64,000 nucleotides of DNA from the NCBI RefSeq assembly GCF_003985155.1, contig NZ_ML133698.1, positions 62,001-126,000 on the forward strand. Reading direction: 5' to 3'. Shown here piece after piece: positions 1 through 8,781 of the stretch. The stretch's first letter is position 1; each line of letters starts with the position of its first letter. A program made the translations under genes and the position numbers. The notes under the pieces are model-generated. The model was not told the DNA's origin. It made no database searches and was given only the letters and a program-made list of their open reading frames with translations. Origin of the DNA: Rhizobium vallis (lineage in GTDB: Bacteria > Pseudomonadota > Alphaproteobacteria > Rhizobiales > Rhizobiaceae).

Positions 1-1980
1 ATCTCCGATTACAGCGATCAGCTGCACGAGATCCAGATGTCGGCGGAAGCCTTCCGCTCGACGCCGACTCAGGCCGTGGTCGACAGCTTCCGCGCCGGCG
101 TGAAGGCTTTTGAGGCGGACGATCCGCGTTTTGCCGACAACAAGGACCTGCAGTCTGGTCTTACCGCGATCCGTCAGGATATTACCGCCTACGGCAAAGC
201 CTTCGAACAGATCGTCTCGCTTCAGGCCCGCCGCGACCTGCTGATTTCCAAGGTCACCGAATTCGGCCCCTGGACCAGCATCGCGCTCAACGACGTCGCG
301 CGCAGCGCCTGGCGTCAGGACGACGTGGCTCTGCTGCACATGACGGCAACGACGCTGGAGGCGCTGAACCGCAGCCTCTATTTCTCCGAACGTTTCGTGC
401 ATTCGGACGATTTTGCCGCTTACGACGCGGCGCAGGCAGCTCTTGCCGAGGCGGTTTCGCTGAACGATGCGGCCGCCAAGGCCGCGAAGAACGAGCTGCA
501 GAAGAAGCGCCTGATGGGCGCCGGCCAGCTCATGCAGAACTACACCGCCCGCCTCGGCGACATGAAGGACGTGCTGCAGGCCTCCGGCAATATCCGCCAG
601 ACGCAGCTCAACGTGCTCGCGCCGAAGATATCGGGCGAGTTCAAGGATCTGCAGGCGACGGTGAGCGGCGCGCAGAAGAACCTGGACGGTTCAGTCGAAT
701 CCATGGTTTCCTCCGCGACCAGCACGACGCTCGTCATCAGCGGCCTCCTGATCGTCATCGGCCTCGTGCTCTCCTATTTTGTCGGCCGGCTGATTTCCTC
801 TGCCGTGCGCGGCATGGCGCAATCCATGGAGCAGTTGGCCCGCGGCGAGGAAAAGATCGTGATCACGGGCGTCGAGCATCGTCATGAACTCGGCGCCATG
901 GCGCGTTCGCTGAAGGTCTTCCAGGAGACGGGACGCGCCAAGCTGATTGCCGAAGCCAATGCCGAACGCGCCCGCCTTGCCGCCGAAGAAGAGCGGCTGC
1001 GCCAGGAAGCCGAGCGGCTCAGCGACGCGCAGGTGATGGAGCATGCCTTCCGCCAGATTTCGCTCGGCCTCGATGCGCTCTCGAAGGGCGATCTCTCCGT
1101 TCGCGTCGGCGAGGTCGACCACCGCTATGTCAGGATCCGCGATCACTTCAACAGCTCGGTCGCAAGCCTCGAGGAAGCGATCGATTCCGTCATTCGCGCG
1201 GTCACGACGATCCGATCCGGCCTTGCGGAAATCTCGACGGCCTCCAACGATCTTGCCCGTCGCACCGAGCAGCAGGCCGCTTCACTCGAAGAAACCGTCG
1301 CAGCTCTCGGTGACGTCACCCGCGGCGTCAACGGAACGGCGGAAGGCGCCAGCCGCGCCCAGGCTGTCGTGGCGACGGCCCGCACCAATGCCGAAAAGGG
1401 CGGCGAGATCGTCTCCCGCGCCATCGCCGCGATGACGGAGATCCAGAATTCGTCGTCGAAGATCGGCAACATCATCAGCGTCATCGATGAGATCGCCTTC
1501 CAGACCAACCTGCTGGCGCTGAACGCCGGCGTCGAAGCGGCGCGCGCCGGCGAGGCCGGCAAGGGCTTTGCCGTGGTTGCCCAGGAGGTGCGAGAACTGG
1601 CTCAGCGCTCAGCCAACGCGGCGAGAGAGATCAAGCAATTGATTTCCACCTCATCGACGCAGGTCAAGACAGGTGTCGAGCTGGTCGGCGAATCCGGCGT
1701 CTCGCTCGAACAGATCGTCGAACAGGTGACCGCGATGAATGCGACGGTCGCCGAGATTGCGGTGGCGGCCCGCGAGCAGGCCACAAGCCTGCGCGAGGTT
1801 TCGGCCGCCGGCGACCAGATGGACAAGGTGACGCAGCAGAACGCCGCGATGGTCGAAGAGACCACGGCGGCTGCCCAGAGCCTGACACAGGAAACCGAAA
1901 GCCTCGCCGAGCTGCTGCGCCGGTTCAGGACCGGCAGCGGCCGGGCATCGGAACATCGCCACTACGCCATGGCATCCTGA
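1..1980 (+). CDS. Methyl-accepting chemotaxis protein, 5' truncated by the window edge
   Basis: Membrane chemoreceptor that would pass ligand signals to CheA/CheW. The frame is open from base 1, so the true start lies outside the window; a candidate ATG at 37 is internal. Visible order: a helical periplasmic sensor region, one membrane segment near 715-790 (TLVISGLLIVIGLVLSYFVG), a HAMP domain, a charged coiled coil, a second HAMP-like segment near 1040-1190, and the cytoplasmic signalling hairpin. The hairpin tip, EIAFQTNLLALNAGVEAARA, lies near 1489-1548 and is the class signature. The C-terminus (HYAMAS) has no NWETF-like CheR/CheB tether. The ligand cannot be inferred. It converges on the DUF3422 gene across a strong hairpin. 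Confidence 0.95.
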   Translation: MSDYSDQLHEIQMSAEAFRSTPTQAVVDSFRAGVKAFEADDPRFADNKDLQSGLTAIRQDITAYGKAFEQIVSLQARRDLLISKVTEFGPWTSIALNDVARSAWRQDDVALLHMTATTLEALNRSLYFSERFVHSDDFAAYDAAQAALAEAVSLNDAAAKAAKNELQKKRLMGAGQLMQNYTARLGDMKDVLQASGNIRQTQLNVLAPKISGEFKDLQATVSGAQKNLDGSVESMVSSATSTTLVISGLLIVIGLVLSYFVGRLISSAVRGMAQSMEQLARGEEKIVITGVEHRHELGAMARSLKVFQETGRAKLIAEANAERARLAAEEERLRQEAERLSDAQVMEHAFRQISLGLDALSKGDLSVRVGEVDHRYVRIRDHFNSSVASLEEAIDSVIRAVTTIRSGLAEISTASNDLARRTEQQAASLEETVAALGDVTRGVNGTAEGASRAQAVVATARTNAEKGGEIVSRAIAAMTEIQNSSSKIGNIISVIDEIAFQTNLLALNAGVEAARAGEAGKGFAVVAQEVRELAQRSANAAREIKQLISTSSTQVKTGVELVGESGVSLEQIVEQVTAMNATVAEIAVAAREQATSLREVSAAGDQMDKVTQQNAAMVEETTAAAQSLTQETESLAELLRRFRTGSGRASEHRHYAMAS

Positions 1981-1997
1981 CGCGCTGATCCAGGCAA

Positions 1998-2034
1998 GCA
2001 AACGCCGCCGCCTCGAAAGGGCGGCGGCGTTTGC
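1998..2034. terminator. Bidirectional hairpin terminator between convergent genes
   Basis: A perfect 15-bp GC-rich stem (1998-2012 with 2020-2034) encloses a 7-nt loop. It lies 17 bp after the chemoreceptor stop and 15 bp beyond the end of the oppositely oriented DUF3422 gene. The arms begin and end in GCAAAC/GTTTGC, giving only a short T-run on either strand. Position between convergent genes supports a shared terminator. Confidence 0.8.
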
Positions 2035-2049
2035 ATGTCTGGTAGTGTG

Positions 2050-3312
2050 TCAATGGCTTCCGGATACCGGGCTGTGCGGGGCGCCAGCAATGCTTCTGCG
2101 AACGTGGCGAACGGCGGTCCAGACGGCGAAGAGCACCAGCGGGATGGCTGCGAGCACGGCGAGTTTCGCCATATGCGGATCGACGCCCAGTTCGGAAATG
2201 CTTTCGAGGCAGATCTTCGCCAAGCCGACGGTATAGTAGGTGATGGCGATGACGGAAAAGCCTTCGACCGCCTGCTGGATATGCACCTGGATGCGGGCCC
2301 GCTCTTCCATCGAGGTCAGCAGCGAAGCGTTCTGATCCTCGAGCTGAACCTGCACGGTGGTTCTCAAGAGATCGCCGGCGAGGCTGACCCGTTCGGCGAG
2401 TTCATCGAGGCGGCGCTCCGCTGCATGCACGGAACGGACGGCCGGCTGGAAGCGCCGTCCGATGAAGGTGCCGATCCGCTGGCGTTGCTCGACGCGCTCC
2501 TCGCGCAACTCCGATACCCGGCTGGCGACGATCTCGGCATAGGCTTTCGTCGCCCCGAAGCGGTGACGCGCAAGGGCTGAGAAGTTGAGGACGTCGGAGG
2601 AGAGCCTGGTCACTTCGGAAAGCAGCGCCTTGTCGACTTTGACGGCGCTTTGCATGTGCGTGATCAGGAGATCGAGGCGCCGGTCGAAGGCCGAGAGCTG
2701 CGAGATCGTCTCGCGGGCCATCGGCATCGCCAGCATCGACATCATCCTGTATGTCTCGATTTCGAGGACGCGCCGGACCATGCGGCCGGTGCGATAGGCG
2801 TTGAGGTTGTGGTTGAAGAACAGGAATTCGATGAAACCGCAGTCGCTCAGGCGGAAATTCGAATGTACTTCGGCATCACCGCCGCCAACCTTGGAGGCGA
2901 CGTAGTCGAGCTTGGGTTTTTCGAAAGCCAGCCCGTCCTTCTCGTCGCGCACCAGAACCCGGACGGCGGCGATCACCTTTCCATCGATCCTGTCGCAGCA
3001 GGCCTGGAATGCCTGGGGCGGATGGCTGCCGGGCGCAGAGGTTGCCGGCGTGACGAAGGTGAGGGTGAGGAATTCGGTATGCGCCTCCCACTTCAGCCGG
3101 CCGTCGCCGAAGCGGCCGATGCCGTGGTTGCCTCCGAGAGTGGTCGAGACGTCCTCCAATCCCGGCAGGGAAACCGGCAGCGGAGGCGAACCGTTGTCGC
3201 CGACGATGGCGACATGCCAGACATCGGTATCGCCGTCGAAGTAAAGCGAGGGCCGCGCATGCAGCTCGTCATGCAACTCCCTGCGCAGCGGATGCTCGGA
3301 ACCCATCGGCAT
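2050..3312 (-). CDS. DUF3422 family membrane-anchored protein
   Basis: A 420-aa protein recognised by its N-terminal pattern (HPLRRELHDELHARPS) typical of DUF3422 proteins in proteobacteria. The biochemical role of the family is not established. The middle is helical and charged, probably coiled coil, and two hydrophobic segments near the C-terminus (around residues 350-375 and 382-400, the second being LAVLAAIPLVLFAVWTAVRH) would anchor it to the inner membrane. The start ATG at 3312 has a GAGG-type ribosome site upstream. It is monocistronic, convergent with the chemoreceptor, and the next gene in the same direction is 357 bp away behind its own terminator. Confidence 0.85.
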   Translation of the reverse strand: MPMGSEHPLRRELHDELHARPSLYFDGDTDVWHVAIVGDNGSPPLPVSLPGLEDVSTTLGGNHGIGRFGDGRLKWEAHTEFLTLTFVTPATSAPGSHPPQAFQACCDRIDGKVIAAVRVLVRDEKDGLAFEKPKLDYVASKVGGGDAEVHSNFRLSDCGFIEFLFFNHNLNAYRTGRMVRRVLEIETYRMMSMLAMPMARETISQLSAFDRRLDLLITHMQSAVKVDKALLSEVTRLSSDVLNFSALARHRFGATKAYAEIVASRVSELREERVEQRQRIGTFIGRRFQPAVRSVHAAERRLDELAERVSLAGDLLRTTVQVQLEDQNASLLTSMEERARIQVHIQQAVEGFSVIAITYYTVGLAKICLESISELGVDPHMAKLAVLAAIPLVLFAVWTAVRHVRRSIAGAPHSPVSGSH

Positions 3313-3669
3313 GGAAATGCACCTCTAAATGGTAGACGGATCGACGGCTGACGTGACCGGGGTTGCCGGCGTTTTGGACTGACTACGACGCCTATAGCCT
3401 CTCCGACGGCGCCTGTCACGACGACTTCACCGCGGATGCGTAAGAGGACCTGAATATACTTGATCGAGCGGCAATACTGGGGAAGTTGCTCCACTGTACG
3501 GTAACGCCAGTCCCGGCGCGATGGCTGTCGGCGGCAATCCGATCTCTTCCGCGATGTGTCGGCGGCCGGAAGCATGAGCCGAAGCACGGGCAAAAAAACG
3601 ATCAGCCACGGCCCGTTGAAAGGTCGTGGCTGATGCAGCGCGCAATCTGTGGGAGACAGGCGCGGCCGG
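3313..3669. other. Intergenic region upstream of the DUF3422 gene
   Basis: Holds the presumed promoter of the leftward DUF3422 gene and the terminator of the leftward binding-protein gene. Short ORFs here have no ribosome sites or recognisable product, and I see no RNA gene. Confidence 0.5.
3592..3634 (-). terminator. Rho-independent terminator of the sugar-binding-protein gene
   Basis: On the minus strand a 13-bp stem (3634-3622 with 3613-3601, one G-U pair, 8-nt loop) is followed by a run of seven T (bases 3598-3592). It sits 36 bp after the stop of the binding-protein gene, so this gene is probably transcribed as a single unit. Confidence 0.85.
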
Positions 3670-4956
3670 CTATTTGTTGGCGGCGAGCGCCACGTTGATC
3701 TTGTCGACGTCTGCGCTCATCGCCTTGAAGGCGTCTTCGAGGGAAAGCTCGCCGACGATCAGCTGGCTCATGCGCTGCACGATCAGCTGATACATGGCCC
3801 CAGATCCCTTGAGGCGCTCCAGGTCGCGGGCGGCCTGTGGAGCGCTGTCGCGGGCTGCGAGGAAGACGGCCATGGCATCCTTGGCGTTCTTGCTGGTCAG
3901 CCTGTACTGCGGATCCTTGATATTGGCGCCGGTCAGGATGACGTAGTTTTCGGCGATTTCACGCTGGATCTTTTCCGAGCCGAGGAACTCGATGAACGAG
4001 GCGACGGCCTGCGGATACTTGGTGCGCTTGAGGCCGACGATCGCCGTGCCGCCCGGCATCGCATAGCAACCGGCATCGCCGCAGGGCGCGCTGATTGCCG
4101 TCCAGTCGAAGCCGTCGCCGATCTTCTGCTGGAACGGATTGACCATCCAGTTGCCGGCGATATAGGTCACGACATTGCCGTTGACGAACTCGTCGCCCAT
4201 GTTCTTGTACTGGGTTCCGCCGGCAGCGCCCCACATTTCCTTGGGGAAGGAGCCGTCCTTCGTCCAGTTGTAGAGATCGGTGATGTAGTGCTTGGCGGCA
4301 TCGTCGGGGAACGAAAACTTGCCGTCCTTGACGTAGTTCGAACCGTAGGAGAAGGCAGCACCCGAGAAGCGGTGGCCAGAGCGGTCCATCGTGAACGGGA
4401 TCTGGGCGCCGGTCGCCTTGGCGACGCGGGCGGAGGCTTCGACGATCTCCTTCAGCGTGGCGGTCGGCTTCGGAAGCGGTTCCTTGGCCTGGTCGAAGAG
4501 CGTCTTGTTGACGAACGGCAGGTTGAAGGTCTGTGAGGCGACATAGCCGTTGATCGAATTCGGATCGTTGACGCCGGGGAAGCGAAGCGTGTTCAGGCTG
4601 TCGCCGTGCAGCTTGGCGAAGGCGTCAGGGTCTTTCATCAGCGGACGCATGTCGAGGTAATAGGGCGCCAGCTGCCAGTCGGTGATCTTGGCGACGTCAG
4701 GACCTTCGCCGATGGCAAGCTGCACCGGCAGCTGCTTGGCGACGGCATCATAGCCCGACGAGACGAAATTCACCTTGATGTCGGGATGCGCGGTCTCGAA
4801 TTCCTTGCTCAGCGCTTCCATCCGCTCGACGTAAGCCTGGTCGTCGTCGGTGAAGAGAAAGGTGATGGTCTGGGTTTCCGCCATGGCGACGCTCGACCAA
4901 GCGAAAGAAACGGTGGCCAGCGCCAGTGCGAAAGCCCCTGAGAGATAGGTTTTCAT
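3670..4956 (-). CDS. ABC transporter family 1 sugar/oligosaccharide-binding protein
   Basis: Periplasmic binding protein (428 aa) for a CUT1-type carbohydrate importer. A signal peptide is visible (MKTYLSGAFALALATVSFAW, cleavage probably after SVAMA). Family 1 features follow, including a GNWMVNPF segment and a conserved PGGTAIVGL stretch. Two ATGs compete: 4962 directly abuts the GGGAGG site, while 4956 has 6-nt spacing and is preferred. It is divergent from the enzyme and transporter operon starting at 5148 and very likely supplies that ATPase/permease set, which has no binding protein of its own. A cre-like palindrome lies just upstream of its ribosome site, suggesting LacI-type repression. 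The ligand, probably an unsaturated pectin oligosaccharide, is inferred from neighbours only. Confidence 0.9.
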   Translation of the reverse strand: MKTYLSGAFALALATVSFAWSSVAMAETQTITFLFTDDDQAYVERMEALSKEFETAHPDIKVNFVSSGYDAVAKQLPVQLAIGEGPDVAKITDWQLAPYYLDMRPLMKDPDAFAKLHGDSLNTLRFPGVNDPNSINGYVASQTFNLPFVNKTLFDQAKEPLPKPTATLKEIVEASARVAKATGAQIPFTMDRSGHRFSGAAFSYGSNYVKDGKFSFPDDAAKHYITDLYNWTKDGSFPKEMWGAAGGTQYKNMGDEFVNGNVVTYIAGNWMVNPFQQKIGDGFDWTAISAPCGDAGCYAMPGGTAIVGLKRTKYPQAVASFIEFLGSEKIQREIAENYVILTGANIKDPQYRLTSKNAKDAMAVFLAARDSAPQAARDLERLKGSGAMYQLIVQRMSQLIVGELSLEDAFKAMSADVDKINVALAANK

Positions 4957-4969
4957 TTTCATCCTCCCA

Positions 4970-4983
4970 TGAAAACATTTTCA
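4970..4983. promoter_or_regulatory. Putative LacI-family operator 1 (binding-protein side)
   Basis: TGAAAACATTTTCA, a 14-bp palindrome with one imperfect position, lies 13 bp before the preferred start of the binding-protein gene. It matches the TGAAA-N4-TTTCA layout typical of LacI/GalR operators and nearly repeats operator 2. Confidence 0.6.
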
Positions 4984-5110
4984 TCAATCGCGGCCTCAGC
5001 CATCGATAAGTGAATTTCATATACTTGACATTCGCTCCGTCAAGCTATTTTCTGCAGCAACTGCGATGTTTTTGAGCGTTTTTCAAAAATGACGTATGCA
5101 AATGAGTTAA

Positions 5111-5124
5111 TGAAAATATTTTCA
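5111..5124. promoter_or_regulatory. Putative LacI-family operator 2 (enzyme-operon side)
   Basis: TGAAAATATTTTCA is a perfect 14-bp palindrome 23 bp before the GTG start of the enzyme operon. Its near copy sits 141 bp away at the divergent gene, so one regulator probably controls both, perhaps by looping. The LacI-type gene at 13409-14446 is the obvious candidate. Confidence 0.65.
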
Positions 5125-5147
5125 TAAGATTGCGGAGGAGGCGATCT

Positions 5148-7670
5148 GTGCAGACGGAAAGCGTCAAGCAGCTGGACGACATGGCGCCGGTCTATCGCGT
5201 CGCCAAGGGGCAGACCATAACGGCATGGGCCGTGTCCGGCCTCATCGCCAACTATTTTCCCGGCGAGCCGGCCCCGGCCGAAGATCGCGTGAACTATCGC
5301 TTCATCAATGGTTTCGTCGATGTCGGCGACCTGCCCTGCCGCAAGGCCTTCTGGTCGACCATGGTGGGTCGGCCGCTTCTGCCGCACACATCCTGGCCGA
5401 GCCAAGGCCTCTATCTTCCCGGCTCGAATCGCCGCGTCGAATTCACCAGCTTCTGGCATGTGCCGACGCATGTCAGGAAATGGCTGAAGGGCACGTTCAG
5501 GACCGAAGCTCCGCGCACTCTCAATCTGGCGCTCAAGACCTGCGGCGGGGTGCGCATTTGGGTCAACGGGCAGGAGTCGGCGAGCTTCGAGCCGTTCAAG
5601 CGCAACGTCGAGAGCGCAACTGAGATAAGCCTGTCGCTTCAAGCGGGCGACAACGAGATCCTCGTCCACACCGAAGACCTCGCCGAGCGCGATACGACAT
5701 GGTTCTTCGAGCTTGAATTGCTGGATGAGGAGCCGCTCTGCGTGCTGCTGCCGGTGCCGCTCGATCAGGATGAGGTGCGCGAGCTGGAAGCCCTCTCGCG
5801 CGGCGTGCGCCCGGCGCGCGACGTCTTCGTCAACCAACCGCTGGAGATCATTTTCGATACGGCGCCGGTGCGCGATCTGCCCGTTGAGGTCAAGGTCGTC
5901 GGCCACGGTCACGAGCGGCCAATCCTTGCCCATGCGAAATTGACCCTGCGCGCCCATCAGGACCGCCTGACCGTCGATGATGTCTGCGCCATTGCGGACG
6001 GCTATCACGGCATTCACATGACGATCGGTTCCGGCCCGGGCTCGGTCACCCGCGTCATCGACGCCGCCTTCATGAGCAGCATTTCTCCGTTACCATCAGA
6101 GGCATCGCTTGCCGCGCGCAAGCGGCAGGCGCTGGAATATAGCGCCCGCTTCGGCGCCAATCGCGCCGGCCGCCTCATCGCGATGATGGAGATCGGCTAC
6201 GAAGACCGGGAGAGCTTCGAGCGCATCGTCGATGCGACGCTCGCCTCCATCGATGCGCGGGAGGATTGCTCGGATTTCATCATGGTGCCGCTCCTGTGGT
6301 TGCTCGGCGCCTATGGCGACCGGATGCCCAAGGCCACGGTCGAGCGCATCCGCCTTTCCGTTCTCTCCTACCGCTACTGGGTCGACGAGCCGGGCAATGA
6401 TGCCATGTGGTTCTGGAGCGAGAACCATGTGCTCTGCTTCCATACGAGCCAGCTGCTGGCTGGCCTCCTGCTGCCCGACGAGGTCTTCTCGGCCTCGGGG
6501 CGGACGGGACGGCAGCAGGCCGAACTCGCCGTCGAGCGCCTCGGGCGCTGGTTCGACAGCGTCGAAGCCCATGGCCTGGCGGAGTGGAACTCGGCCGCCT
6601 ATTACCCGATCGATTTCATCGGCCTGCTGGCGCTGGAGCGCTGGGCCGGGAATGAGATCGCCGATCGCGCCCGCGGCCAGATCGATCTGATCTTCCGCAT
6701 GATTGCCCTTCACACGCTTGCCGGCGTTCCCGCGGGATCGCAGGGGCGTGCTTACGACAAGGAACTGCGCGCCGGCCCGCTGACCGAGTTGGCGCCCTTC
6801 GCCCAGGTCGCCTTTGGAACGGGCTGGCTTAACAACGGCGTCGCGGCATTGACCATGTTCTGCGCCGGCCGTTACGAGCCGCCGGCCGATCTCGCCGAGC
6901 TTGCCGCACTGCCGCGAGGACGAAGCGTCGAGGCGCGCTATAGCCAGGGGCTCGAGAGTGGAAAGCTCGTGCTGTTCAAGAACGAGGCCGCACAGCTTTC
7001 GACTGTTGTCGATCACAAGACCGGCGGCAAGGGGCACCAGCAGCATGTCCTCGACATCAGGCTGGCCGGCCACCCCATGGCGCGATTGTGGGTCAACCAT
7101 CCCGGTGAAGACGATCCCTGGGGCAACCAAAGACCGTCCTACTGGGCCGGCAACGGCATTCTGCCGCGCGTCGCCCAGCATCGCGACGTCGCGCTTTTGA
7201 TAGAAGATACGGGCGACGCACGGCATGCATGGACGCACGCCTATATCGGCAAGGACGGGCTCGACGATCTCATCATCGAAGGCAAGTGGCTGATCGCCCG
7301 ATCGGGCAAGGGATTTTCCGCCCTCTGGGCGTCGAACGGGCTTGAGCTGATCACGGACGGCCCGACCGCCGGCCGCGAGGCGCGCTCCTATGGTCCGCTC
7401 TGCGGATGGGCTGGTATCATCGGCTGCGGCAATGGCGACGCTTTCAAGGCCTTCATCGAGCGCCTGTGCCAGACGACGGTTTCTTTCGATCCCGCGATTC
7501 GGCGTCTCTCCCTGACGCCGCCCGGCGGCCCGGCGCTCTCTCTTTCCTATGCCGACGGTCTTTCGATCGGCGGGACGGCGCGGCCGTTCACGCACGATCA
7601 GCCGCATCCGATCCTCACCCACGACAGTGCGGCATCCGGCGCCGGCGCTGACGGGCCATTCTACTCCTGA
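5148..7670 (+). CDS. Uncharacterised 840-aa protein, probable carbohydrate-active enzyme
   Basis: I do not recognise a named family. The GTG at 5148 is chosen because AGGAGG lies 6 nt upstream; a TTG at 5130 is in frame but precedes that site. There is no signal peptide or membrane segment, so the protein is cytoplasmic. Residues about 1-310 look beta-rich, with a carbohydrate-binding-like part (GGVRIWVNGQ). Residues about 320-590 are helical and rich in aromatics and His, including MWFWSENHVLCFHTSQLLAG, a pattern reminiscent of (alpha/alpha)6-toroid lyases and hydrolases. The C-terminal 240 residues are again beta-rich (WVNHPGEDDPWGNQRPSYW). This order resembles polysaccharide lyases or toroid glycosidases. 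It opens the operon with GH105 and GH28 genes 16 bp and further downstream, so a role in trimming imported pectic oligosaccharides is inferred. Confidence 0.6.
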   Translation: MQTESVKQLDDMAPVYRVAKGQTITAWAVSGLIANYFPGEPAPAEDRVNYRFINGFVDVGDLPCRKAFWSTMVGRPLLPHTSWPSQGLYLPGSNRRVEFTSFWHVPTHVRKWLKGTFRTEAPRTLNLALKTCGGVRIWVNGQESASFEPFKRNVESATEISLSLQAGDNEILVHTEDLAERDTTWFFELELLDEEPLCVLLPVPLDQDEVRELEALSRGVRPARDVFVNQPLEIIFDTAPVRDLPVEVKVVGHGHERPILAHAKLTLRAHQDRLTVDDVCAIADGYHGIHMTIGSGPGSVTRVIDAAFMSSISPLPSEASLAARKRQALEYSARFGANRAGRLIAMMEIGYEDRESFERIVDATLASIDAREDCSDFIMVPLLWLLGAYGDRMPKATVERIRLSVLSYRYWVDEPGNDAMWFWSENHVLCFHTSQLLAGLLLPDEVFSASGRTGRQQAELAVERLGRWFDSVEAHGLAEWNSAAYYPIDFIGLLALERWAGNEIADRARGQIDLIFRMIALHTLAGVPAGSQGRAYDKELRAGPLTELAPFAQVAFGTGWLNNGVAALTMFCAGRYEPPADLAELAALPRGRSVEARYSQGLESGKLVLFKNEAAQLSTVVDHKTGGKGHQQHVLDIRLAGHPMARLWVNHPGEDDPWGNQRPSYWAGNGILPRVAQHRDVALLIEDTGDARHAWTHAYIGKDGLDDLIIEGKWLIARSGKGFSALWASNGLELITDGPTAGREARSYGPLCGWAGIIGCGNGDAFKAFIERLCQTTVSFDPAIRRLSLTPPGGPALSLSYADGLSIGGTARPFTHDQPHPILTHDSAASGAGADGPFYS

Positions 7671-7686
7671 AACATAGGTCTCCAGC

Positions 7687-8781
7687 ATGAACACAACATC
7701 CGTCGATAACGCCGCACTCCTGACGACGATCGATCGCGTGGCGACGGCTTTCAGCCGGCTCAAGGGCATCAAGGAAGGTCTGGTGACGGACAATGCCGCC
7801 TCCGGAATCCAGTTCGACGAATGGGACTGGGAAGTTGGCGTCGGCCTTTACGGATTCCTGCGCCGCGCAATTTCGGCCAATGACCAGAAGGCGCTGCACG
7901 AGCTCGTTGCCTGGTACAGCGGCCAGATCGAACGCGGCCTGCCGCCGCGCCAGATCAACAGCACGGCGCCGATGCTGCCGCTGGCAATTCTCGTCCAGTA
8001 TGTCGACCGCCCCGATTTCCGCGCCCTCGTCGAAGACTGGGCCGAATGGCTCGTCAAGGAGTTGCCGAAGACCGAGGATGGCGGCTTCCAGCATGTCGTC
8101 AAGGAGCGCCTCAACGACGGTGAATTGTGGGACGACACGCTGTTCATGGCTGGCCTCTTCCTCGCCCAGGCCGGCGTGCTCTGCGGGCGCAACGACTGGG
8201 TCGACGAGGCCGTCTATCAGTTCGTGATCCATACCCGCTACCTCTCCGATCCGGTGAGCGGCCTCTGGTATCACGGCTGGACCTTCAACGGCCGGCACAA
8301 TTTCGCCAATGCCTTCTGGGCGCGCGGCAATGCCTGGATCACCGTCGCGATCCCCGAACTCTTCGATCTCGTGCCGACGCTCGGCGAGAAGGACCGGCGT
8401 TTCCTGTCGAACGTCCTCGTCAGCCAGGTGCGTTCGCTGAAGAAATACCAGAGGCCGGACGGCATGTTCACGACGCTTCTGGATGATCCGTCCTCGCCCC
8501 TGGAAACCTCGGCCACCGCTGGCATCGCCTATGGCATGTTGCGCGCCATCGATGCCGGCATTCTCGACAAGAGCGACAAGGTCTATGCCGAGCGCGCGCT
8601 TGCGGCGGTTCTCTCGCAGATCGATCAGGAAGGCGTCGTCCATGGCGTCTCGGACGGCACGCCGATGGGCCATGACCTCGATTTCTACCGGCGCATCCCG
8701 AACCTGCCGACGCCTTACGGCCAGGCGTTGACCATGCTGCTCCTGACGGAAGTCTTTATCGAAAGCGGCCGTAGCCAATGA
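7687..8781 (+). CDS. GH105/GH88-type unsaturated rhamnogalacturonyl hydrolase
   Basis: Cytoplasmic 364-aa glycosidase of the YteR/YesR type, which removes the unsaturated galacturonyl residue left by pectate or rhamnogalacturonan lyases through hydration of the enol ether. Family features visible: WDDTLFMAG with Asp149/Asp150 as the likely catalytic acid region, HGWTF, the ARGNAW motif, and ETSATAG near the C-terminal end of the toroid. There is no signal peptide, consistent with intracellular action on imported disaccharides. It starts 16 bp after the 840-aa gene and overlaps the next gene by 4 bp (ATGA), so the genes are translationally coupled. The family is a confident call; specificity for rhamnogalacturonan over other uronides is not resolved. 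Confidence 0.88.
   Translation: MNTTSVDNAALLTTIDRVATAFSRLKGIKEGLVTDNAASGIQFDEWDWEVGVGLYGFLRRAISANDQKALHELVAWYSGQIERGLPPRQINSTAPMLPLAILVQYVDRPDFRALVEDWAEWLVKELPKTEDGGFQHVVKERLNDGELWDDTLFMAGLFLAQAGVLCGRNDWVDEAVYQFVIHTRYLSDPVSGLWYHGWTFNGRHNFANAFWARGNAWITVAIPELFDLVPTLGEKDRRFLSNVLVSQVRSLKKYQRPDGMFTTLLDDPSSPLETSATAGIAYGMLRAIDAGILDKSDKVYAERALAAVLSQIDQEGVVHGVSDGTPMGHDLDFYRRIPNLPTPYGQALTMLLLTEVFIESGRSQ

Noticed and set aside
5025..5053. TTGACA plus TATTTT as a rightward promoter for the 840-aa gene
   Set aside because: The best spacing is only 15 bp and the TTGACA belongs to a CTTGAC/GTCAAG inverted repeat; evidence was too weak for a feature.
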